From Flavobacteriales bacterium (lineage in GTDB: Bacteria; Bacteroidota; Bacteroidia; Flavobacteriales; BACL11): a stretch of 5,169 nt of DNA. The stretch lies in assembly GCA_002715885.1 (NCBI GenBank), contig PBAG01000015.1, positions 25,630-30,798 on the forward strand, written 5' to 3'. Positions 1 through 5,169 of the stretch are shown here, piece after piece (positions within the stretch are counted from its first letter, which is position 1; every line of letters begins with the position of its first letter). The notes below the pieces were generated by a model. It ran no database searches. It saw nothing but the letters and a program-made list of their open reading frames with translations, and had not been told where the DNA came from. The translations under genes and the position numbers were made by a program.

Positions 1-1
1 A

Positions 2-2383
2 GTTGATTTAAAAGCTTTATTTTTTAGATACTACAGCCACTGGTATTATTTTGTAATTTCATTATTTGCTTGCGCAATAATTGCATTCATTTATATTAGA
101 TACACCACACCTGTTTACAGTGTTTCCAGCACAATATTAATTAGAGATGATAACAACACTCAACTAGGTGCCGAAAACATTTTAGAAGGAATGGAACTAT
201 TTAGTGGTAAAACAAATATTAATAATGAAATAGTTTTACTAAAATCATTCTCACTCATCGATAAAGTAGTGAATGAATTGGCACTTGGGACATCCTATTT
301 TCAACACGGCTTTTTACAAAGCAATGAATTGTACCAAAACACTCCATTTGTTGTAAAAGTTGATTCAAACTATCAACAAATTGTAAATAATGAATTTAAA
401 ATAAAAATTATTGATGACAAAAAATATAATTTATCATGTTCAATAGATGATCTAAATACATATAATATATCAACTGACCGATTAGACAAGAACATGATTG
501 CTAATATTGAAATTGATGATAATTTCCTTTTTGGTCAGCAGATTAAAACAAAGTTTTTTTCATTCAAATTAGTTAAAACAAAAGCTTTTGATTTAGATGC
601 AATTTTAGAAAATGATAAAGATTTTTCTTTTAAACTACACCAAAGATCAAAACTCGTTTCAAACTACATTGAAGCAGTTGCAATCAATCCAATAAATAAA
701 GAAACATCCGTTTTAAAATTAAAAATCAACGGAGAAAATCCAAAAAAAAGTATAGATTTTTTAAACAAGCTTGGAGAAAAATATATTGATTATGGCCTTA
801 CCGACAAAAATAATATGGCTATCAATACTATTTCATTTATAGATGAACAACTAAGCATTGTAAAAGATTCTCTGTTAATTATTGAAAATAATCTTGAACA
901 ATTCAAAAGAAAACATCCAAATATTGAAAATATTGAAGAAGAATACGGGGTTTTCTTCCAAAAACAAAAGGTTGAAAGTATGCTAGCTGAACAATCAGTA
1001 AATATTAAATTTTATTCTTCACTTTTAAATTACTTGAATGAAAACAAATTTGAAAATAGAATAGTTTCTCCTTCTTTAATGGGCATAACAAATCCTGAAC
1101 TAAATACATTAATAAATCAATTGCTACAGCTTACTGCCAAAAAAAGTGATTTAGAACTTACAACAACAGAAAAAAACCCAACATATATTTCAGTAATTAC
1201 TCAAATAGAAAATACAAAAGAAGTTTTAATTGAAAATCTTAATAATCTAATAAAAAACACAAGAATATTCGAAGAAGACTTATATAAAAGACAAGATAAA
1301 TTTAATCTCAAGATAAATTCTTTACCAAAGCATCAGAAAGAGTACATTAATCTAAAAAGAGAGTTTTTATACAACGAACAAACCTTAGTGTATTTACAAA
1401 ATAAAAAATATGAAGCATCTCTAGCAAAAGCAGGAACTGAATCTGATCACAAAGTAATAGACTATGCAAGATTAGAAAGTGAAATTCCTGTCAGTCCAAA
1501 AACTTCAGTAACTTATTTTTTCTGTGTCCTTATAGGATTTTTCATACCCATAATTATAATTTCTTTAAAGGAATTTTTTAATAACAGAATTAGAAGCAAA
1601 AAAGATTTACAACTACATTCAAATATTCCGATTCTAGGACTTATAGGTCATAGCGAAAAATTAAAAAGCCTCATAGTTCCTCAAAATTCAAAATCTATAA
1701 TCTCTGAATCTTTTCGATCTATAAGAACTAACCTACAATATCTAGCTATTGAAAAAACAAAAAAAGTAATTGCAGTGACATCGTCAATTGGAGGTGAAGG
1801 AAAAACTTTTTGTTCTATGAATCTAGCATCAATTTTTGCTTTATCAGGAAATAAAACAGTCATTATAGGAGCCGACTTAAGAAAACCAAAATTAGAACTT
1901 GAATTCAAAACCGAAAATAAAAAGGGTTTAAGTAACTATTTAATCAACAAAGCAACACTAAAAGAGGTAACCAATAAAACTAATGTTGATAATTTAGATA
2001 TCATTTTCTCTGGTCCAACGCCTCCAAATCCCGCTGAACTTCTTGATAGTGCTAAAATGAATGATTTAATTAAAGAACTAAATAAAAAATACGATTATGT
2101 AATAATTGATACTCCTCCAATTGGATTAGTAACAGACGGAGTAATTTTAATGAAAAATGCTGATATTAATCTTTATGTAGTAAGACACAATTACACAAAA
2201 CATCAAGCATTAGCAGTTGTAAATTCTCTATATGATAACAAACAAATTGAAAACATACACATAATTATAAATGACTATCAAAATAGTTTGGCAAATTATG
2301 GATACGGTTATGGCTATGGATACGGATATGGATACGGATATGGAGGTGGTTATGGCTACTATGAAGAAGATAAAAAAACCTAA
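2..2383 (+). CDS. Wzc-type polysaccharide co-polymerase / BY-kinase (5' partial)
   Basis: This is an inner-membrane tyrosine autokinase that controls chain length and export of capsule or exopolysaccharide. The reading frame is open from base 2, so the gene starts outside the window. The ATG at 191 is internal, because the 63 codons before it encode the first membrane segment (visible residues about 14-33) and the start of the Wzz domain (TPVYSVSSTILIRDD). Counting from base 2 (793 residues), there follows a long periplasmic region with helical, coiled-coil-like stretches (about 280-440), a GNVR-like part (about 445-495), PVSPK just before the second membrane segment (about 503-521), and a cytoplasmic kinase domain. 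The kinase domain shows the ExxRxxR oligomerisation motif (E569, R572, R575), Walker A GGEGKT (597-602, Lys601), Walker A' GADLRKP (Asp625) and Walker B VIIDTPP (Asp703). The C-terminus is a Tyr-rich tail with 11 Tyr in residues 766-787, the expected autophosphorylation cluster. The length is normal for the fused Bacteroidota form, so probably few residues are missing. The cognate outer-membrane Wza-like exporter is expected upstream but is not seen. Confidence 0.93.
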   Translation, partial: VDLKALFFRYYSHWYYFVISLFACAIIAFIYIRYTTPVYSVSSTILIRDDNNTQLGAENILEGMELFSGKTNINNEIVLLKSFSLIDKVVNELALGTSYFQHGFLQSNELYQNTPFVVKVDSNYQQIVNNEFKIKIIDDKKYNLSCSIDDLNTYNISTDRLDKNMIANIEIDDNFLFGQQIKTKFFSFKLVKTKAFDLDAILENDKDFSFKLHQRSKLVSNYIEAVAINPINKETSVLKLKINGENPKKSIDFLNKLGEKYIDYGLTDKNNMAINTISFIDEQLSIVKDSLLIIENNLEQFKRKHPNIENIEEEYGVFFQKQKVESMLAEQSVNIKFYSSLLNYLNENKFENRIVSPSLMGITNPELNTLINQLLQLTAKKSDLELTTTEKNPTYISVITQIENTKEVLIENLNNLIKNTRIFEEDLYKRQDKFNLKINSLPKHQKEYINLKREFLYNEQTLVYLQNKKYEASLAKAGTESDHKVIDYARLESEIPVSPKTSVTYFFCVLIGFFIPIIIISLKEFFNNRIRSKKDLQLHSNIPILGLIGHSEKLKSLIVPQNSKSIISESFRSIRTNLQYLAIEKTKKVIAVTSSIGGEGKTFCSMNLASIFALSGNKTVIIGADLRKPKLELEFKTENKKGLSNYLINKATLKEVTNKTNVDNLDIIFSGPTPPNPAELLDSAKMNDLIKELNKKYDYVIIDTPPIGLVTDGVILMKNADINLYVVRHNYTKHQALAVVNSLYDNKQIENIHIIINDYQNSLANYGYGYGYGYGYGYGYGGGYGYYEEDKKT
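2300..2341 (+). repeat. Hexameric tandem repeat encoding the (Gly-Tyr)n kinase tail
   Basis: Seven consecutive units of the form GGNTAY (GGATAC, GGTTAT, GGCTAT, GGATAC, GGATAT, GGATAC, GGATAT) lie in frame and encode seven Gly-Tyr pairs in the kinase C-terminus. A Gly-Gly-Gly interruption and then Tyr-Gly-Tyr-Tyr follow. The last four units are nearly identical at DNA level, which suggests expansion by replication slippage. Because each unit is six bases, gain or loss keeps the frame and changes only the number of phosphorylatable tyrosines. Confidence 0.85.
2342..2348 (+). promoter_or_regulatory. Shine-Dalgarno-like site for the antiporter inside the kinase tail
   Basis: GGAGGTG sits in the Gly-Gly-Gly codons that interrupt the Gly-Tyr repeat. 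It lies 5 bases after its GGAGG core from an ATG at 2352 and 14 bases from a second ATG at 2361, both in the same frame. The match to the anti-Shine-Dalgarno sequence is seen directly. Its use is inference: many Flavobacteriia rely little on this signal, and the same bases are needed to encode glycine. Confidence 0.4.
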
Positions 2384-3825
2384 AATTTTCAGTCATTAAA
2401 TCAAAAACTGAAATATCACTTTTACTAGCGCTAACCCCAATTCTATTTTTAATTTTTTTATTATCCTATAATGTGTTTATTTATGGAGATGATTCACTTA
2501 GTGGCCCCAACCAAATTGCATTATTATTGTCTGCAGCTCTAGCCAGCCTAATAGGTGTTTTTCACGGAAAAAATTGGTTAAATATCATAGATACAATAAG
2601 CAAAAGCATTAGCTCAACTACTTCTGCAATAATTATTTTATTATTAATTGGTTCTTTAACTGGAACATGGTTGATTAGTGGTATAGTACCGGCAATGATT
2701 TATTATGGATTAAAAATATTAAATCCTGACTTTTTTCTATTTGCATCTTGCATTATATGTGCAATTGTTTCATTAGCCTCTGGAAGTTCCTGGTCGACAA
2801 TTGCAACTATAGGAATTGCATTAATTGGAATTGGAAAAGTAATGGGAATTTCAGAAGGTCTAGTTGCAGGAGCTATAATTTCAGGAGCTTATTTTGGAGA
2901 CAAAATGTCACCTTTATCAGATACAACTAATTTAGCTGCAGCTATGTCTTCAAGTAACTTATTTTCTCACATAAAATATATGATGTATACCACTATACCC
3001 AGTTTCATAATTACAATTGTTATTTTTTTCTTTTTAGGTTTTAATATTGAAACATCAACAACTCAAAATATAAATGATTTACTACTTGCTTTAGAATCAA
3101 AAATTAATATCAACTACTACTTATTTATTGTTCCAATGGTTGTTGTGATTTTAATTATAAAAAAAACACCTGCAATACCAGCTTTATTTGTTGGAGTTCT
3201 ACTTGGGGCTTTATTTGCTATTATTTTTCAGCCTCAACTTATTCAAGAAATAAACGATAATAATTCTTTAGACATAAAATCTTACTACAAAGTAATAATT
3301 ACTGCTATCTCAAGTGAAATTCAAATTACAACAGATAATAATCTTATGAACAACTTGTTAAATAGCAATGGAATGAAAGGAATGTTAAGTACAGTTTGGC
3401 TAGTAATTTGTGCCATGACTTTTGGAGGGGCAATGCAAGCTACAAAACTTTTAAAAAGAATAAGTGACCCAATTATAAAATACGCAAAATCAACAGGCTC
3501 ATTAATAGCCACAACTTCAGGAACTTGCCTATTTTTTAACTTAACAACTGCTGATCAATATCTAAGTATTGTTGTTCCAGGAAAAATGTTTGAGAATAGC
3601 TTTAAAAAAAGAGGATTAGCACCAGAAAATTTAAGCAGAACTTTGGAAGATAGCGGAACTGTAACTTCAGTTTTAATTCCATGGAACACATGCGGAGCTG
3701 CACAATCTGCAGTTTTAGGTGTTGCAACACTAACTTATATACCTTTTTGTTTTTTTAATTTAATTAGTCCTGTGATGACTATAATTTATGGGTATTTCAA
3801 AATTAAAATTAAAAAAATTAGCTAA
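2361..3825 (+). CDS. nhaC: NhaC-family Na+/H+ antiporter, start separated by an apparent one-base frameshift
   Basis: This is a polytopic inner-membrane antiporter that exchanges Na+ for H+ in pH and sodium homeostasis. The frame ending at 3825 is open from 2374 but has no ATG; its first conventional start is GTG 2473. Starting there would remove the first membrane segment (LLLALTPILFLIFLLSY, nt 2418-2468), which family members have. Removing one A from the A7 run at 2372-2378 joins ATG 2361 to this frame and gives a natural N-terminus, MKKIKNLKFSVIKSKTEI, and a 487-residue protein of normal family length. In that numbering the family hallmarks are GSSWSTIAT (from 141), GDKMSPLSDTTN (from 179), TADQYLS (about 396-402), and LEDSGT plus PWNTCGA (428-446). 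The many hydrophobic segments fit a complete transporter. The start overlaps the kinase end, which suggests one transcript and coupled translation. Related NhaC-like proteins can be malate/lactate antiporters (MleN), so the substrate is less certain than the family. Confidence 0.88.
2372..2378 (+). other. A7 homopolymer at the putative frameshift site
   Basis: Seven consecutive A residues lie in the last codons of the kinase and just after the ATG candidates at 2352 and 2361. With seven A, those ATGs lead to a short reading frame that stops at 2397-2399, and the kinase ends at 2383. With six A, the antiporter frame becomes continuous from ATG 2361 and the kinase would end at 2399, with KPKIFSH after its two lysines. 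Such tracts are prone to sequencing error, replication slippage and transcriptional slippage. Confidence 0.6.
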
Positions 3826-3843
3826 ATATCTCCTTAATTTTTT
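3811..3843. terminator. Possible bidirectional AT-only hairpin terminator at the convergent gene ends
   Basis: The 9-base arm AAAAAATTA (3812-3820) is complementary to TAATTTTTT (3835-3843), with a 14-base loop holding the antiporter stop codon. Each strand ends in a T run, so the element could serve both converging transcripts. The stem has no G-C pair, so it is weak, and in DNA this AT-rich such matches can arise by chance. It also lies within coding sequence on both sides. Confidence 0.3.
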
Positions 3844-4948
3844 GGACAGTGTAGTCTATTTCCTCTTTGGTATTATACCTGCTAAAAGAAAACCTAACAC
3901 CAGTACGATCTTTGTCCTTACATATTTCATCTAAAACATGTGAACCAGACATATTTCCGGCAGAGCAAGCACTTCCGCCAGAGCATGAAATTCCATGAAT
4001 ATCTAAGTTAAATAATAGCATCTCAGACTCAGATATCTTTGGAAAACTTACACTTAGTATTTTAAATAAACTATTATCAAAATTTGTACAATCAGCATTA
4101 AATTTAACATCACTAACATTTTTAACTAACTGTTCGATCATATATTTTTTAATTTCAGTGATGTATTTTTTATCATTTACCATATTTTCATAAGATAACT
4201 CCATAGCTTTTGATAAACCAGCGATGGCATGCACATTTTCAGTACCTGCTCTCATATTTCTTTCCTGAGACCCTCCTGAAATAAATGGTTTGATTGTTAT
4301 GTTATCACTAATATATATAAACCCAACTCCTTTTGGTCCATGAAATTTATGAGCTGAACCAGTGATGAAATCAACATTTAGTTCTTGTAAATCTATGGGA
4401 TAATGTGCCATGGTCTGAACAGTGTCACAATGAAAAACAGCTTTATATTTATAGCATAATTCACCTATTTCTTTTATTGGTTGAATAGTTCCGATTTCAT
4501 TATTGGCATGCATTATTGAAACAAACGTTCTTGGATTATTATTAAGAAGCTCTTCCAAATGAATCAAATCAACAGTACCATTAGAATCAAGTTTAATATA
4601 ATCAAGATGAACTAGCTTTTTATCTTTTAATTCTTCAAGGGGATAAAGTACTGCTTTATGAGAAATAGAAGAAGTTATAGCATGAGAAATTTTGTTGTCT
4701 AAAATACCACATTTGATAGCCATATTATCTGCTTCAGTTCCACCAGAAGTAAAAAAAATATTTCCTGGAGAGGTATTTAAATAAGCCGAAACTTTTTTTC
4801 TTGAATTTTCAATTATTATTCTTGATTTTCGACCACCATGATGAATTGAAGAAGGGTTAGCGTATTCGGATTTCATCAAATCTGACATATAATCAATAAC
4901 CTCGGGAGCTATCTGTGTCGTTGCAGCGTTATCTAAATAAATACGCAT
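3818..4948 (-). CDS. Cysteine desulfurase, NifS/IscS class (PLP-dependent)
   Basis: This 376-residue cytoplasmic enzyme removes sulfur from L-cysteine, giving alanine and a protein-bound persulfide used for Fe-S cluster assembly and thio-modification of tRNA. It is a class V aminotransferase fold. Visible motifs are LDNAATT (5-11), NPSSIH (31-36), the TSGGTEADN phosphate loop (67-75), His97 in the position that stacks on PLP, HANNEIG (148-154), CDTVQ with Asp175 and Gln178 contacting the cofactor, SAHKFHGPKG with the PLP Schiff-base Lys201, RAGTENV (233-239), and SGGSACSAG with catalytic Cys328. RAGTENV and SHVL resemble NifS more than E. coli IscS. The protein is shorter than E. coli IscS (404 residues) but complete. 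The residue before His97 is Ser, where IscS has Glu. ATG 4948 is chosen because it overlaps the upstream mutase stop (TAATG) and leads straight into the conserved N-terminus. No IscU, SufE or other Fe-S partner is in the window, so its specific role (iscS-like, nifS-like or tRNA-dedicated) is not settled. Confidence 0.93.
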   Translation of the reverse strand: MRIYLDNAATTQIAPEVIDYMSDLMKSEYANPSSIHHGGRKSRIIIENSRKKVSAYLNTSPGNIFFTSGGTEADNMAIKCGILDNKISHAITSSISHKAVLYPLEELKDKKLVHLDYIKLDSNGTVDLIHLEELLNNNPRTFVSIMHANNEIGTIQPIKEIGELCYKYKAVFHCDTVQTMAHYPIDLQELNVDFITGSAHKFHGPKGVGFIYISDNITIKPFISGGSQERNMRAGTENVHAIAGLSKAMELSYENMVNDKKYITEIKKYMIEQLVKNVSDVKFNADCTNFDNSLFKILSVSFPKISESEMLLFNLDIHGISCSGGSACSAGNMSGSHVLDEICKDKDRTGVRFSFSRYNTKEEIDYTVQKIKEIFS

Positions 4949-4950
4949 TA
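4946..4950 (-). promoter_or_regulatory. TAATG stop/start overlap coupling mutase and desulfurase
   Basis: On the - strand the mutase stop TAA (4950-4948) shares its last A with the desulfurase start ATG (4948-4946). A one-base overlap of this kind usually means the two genes are on one transcript and that ribosomes terminating on the first can reinitiate on the second. No separate promoter for the desulfurase was recognised upstream within the mutase coding region. Confidence 0.8.
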
Positions 4951-5169
4951 AATTATTTTTTTTATTTGATTTACAAAATCAATTGCAAGTTCATCAGCTT
5001 TTTCTTTGCTAGAGCTTTCTGAGTAAATTCTAATTATTGGTTCTGTATTTGACCTTCTTAAATGTACCCAACCCGAGTCAAAATCAATTTTTAACCCATC
5101 CACTAAATTAATATCATTTTTTGAATATTTATTTTTTAAATGACTAAAAATATAATCTATATCAGTATT
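4948..5169 (-). CDS. Phosphohexomutase C-terminal part (GlmM/phosphomannomutase family, 5' partial)
   Basis: The last 73 residues and the TAA stop of an alpha-D-phosphohexomutase are present; the gene begins beyond the right edge of the window. The reading frame runs unbroken from 5169 to 4948. The visible part reads DGLKIDFDSGWVHLRRSNTEP and continues IIRIYSES, the C-terminal domain 4 of the family. In it the RxSNTEPxxR loop (Arg39, Ser40, Asn41, Thr42, Glu43, Pro44, Arg47 counted from the first visible codon) binds the substrate phosphate. Family members interconvert hexose-6-phosphate and hexose-1-phosphate. The RKSNTEP-like form with Asn in place of the usual Gly is, as I recall it, typical of Bacteroidota proteins annotated as phosphoglucosamine mutase (GlmM, for UDP-GlcNAc), but phosphomannomutase ManB is equally compatible because the catalytic serine and sugar-binding loops are outside the window. 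It is translationally coupled to the cysteine desulfurase downstream. Confidence 0.85.
   Translation of the reverse strand, partial: NTDIDYIFSHLKNKYSKNDINLVDGLKIDFDSGWVHLRRSNTEPIIRIYSESSSKEKADELAIDFVNQIKKII

Noticed and set aside
191..193. ATG 191 as the true start of the tyrosine kinase
   Set aside because: The frame is open to base 2 and the 63 upstream codons encode the first membrane segment and the beginning of the Wzz domain, so the start is outside the window.
1681..1908. 75-codon open frame on the - strand inside the kinase domain
   Set aside because: It lies wholly opposite the Walker A region of a clear kinase, and its translation shows no recognisable domain; it is a shadow frame.
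2300..2341. CRISPR or regulatory repeat array
   Set aside because: The repeat is six bases, has no spacers, and is in frame within coding sequence for a Gly-Tyr tail.
2361..2399. A 12-codon peptide gene from ATG 2361 to the stop at 2397
   Set aside because: It is best explained as the displaced first codons of the antiporter plus an out-of-frame tail; nothing suggests an independent leader peptide.
2473..2475. GTG 2473 as the true start of the NhaC antiporter
   Set aside because: It would delete the conserved first membrane segment, whose codons are intact just upstream in the same frame. It is merely the first conventional start codon in frame.
2748..2930. 60-codon + strand open frame inside the antiporter
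   Set aside because: It overlaps the most conserved antiporter motif in another frame and is a low-complexity Asn/Cys/Arg-rich translation with no recognisable feature.
3321..3512. 63-codon - strand open frame inside the antiporter
   Set aside because: It is antisense to conserved transporter sequence; its hydrophobic look is what the complement of membrane-segment codons often gives.

Overview
The window looks like chromosomal DNA from a low-GC member of the Bacteroidota, probably Flavobacteriales-like. The base composition is strongly AT-rich by eye. The kinase, antiporter, cysteine desulfurase and phosphohexomutase all carry sequence variants that I associate with that phylum, such as the RRSNTEP phosphate loop of the mutase and the SGGSACSAG active-site loop of the desulfurase. 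This assignment comes from protein style, not from a database search.

Layout: the left half is on the + strand. It opens inside a large Wzc-type polysaccharide co-polymerase / tyrosine autokinase (2-2383, cut at its 5' end). An NhaC-type Na+/H+ antiporter (about 2361-3825) follows directly and overlaps the kinase end. The right half is on the - strand. A phosphohexomutase (GlmM/ManB type, only its last 73 residues present, 4948-5169) is followed by a NifS/IscS-type cysteine desulfurase (3818-4948), with the stop and start codons sharing one base. The two gene pairs converge and their last 8 bases overlap at 3818-3825. Almost no base is non-coding, and there are no RNA genes, mobile elements or CRISPR arrays that I can see.

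Functionally, the kinase controls capsule or exopolysaccharide chain length and export at the inner membrane. The mutase makes sugar-1-phosphate precursors for the envelope. The antiporter handles Na+/pH homeostasis. The desulfurase supplies sulfur for Fe-S clusters and tRNA thiolation. They do not form one obvious pathway.

The most notable point is the kinase/antiporter junction. The kinase ends in a (Gly-Tyr)n tail encoded by a hexameric tandem repeat. A Shine-Dalgarno-like GGAGGTGG lies inside that tail. The natural ATG of the antiporter lies in the kinase's last codons but is separated from the antiporter frame by one extra base, most simply in an A7 tract (2372-2378). This could be a sequencing error, a slippage-controlled switch or a genuine mutation. 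I did not find a convincing wholly new biological system in this window.
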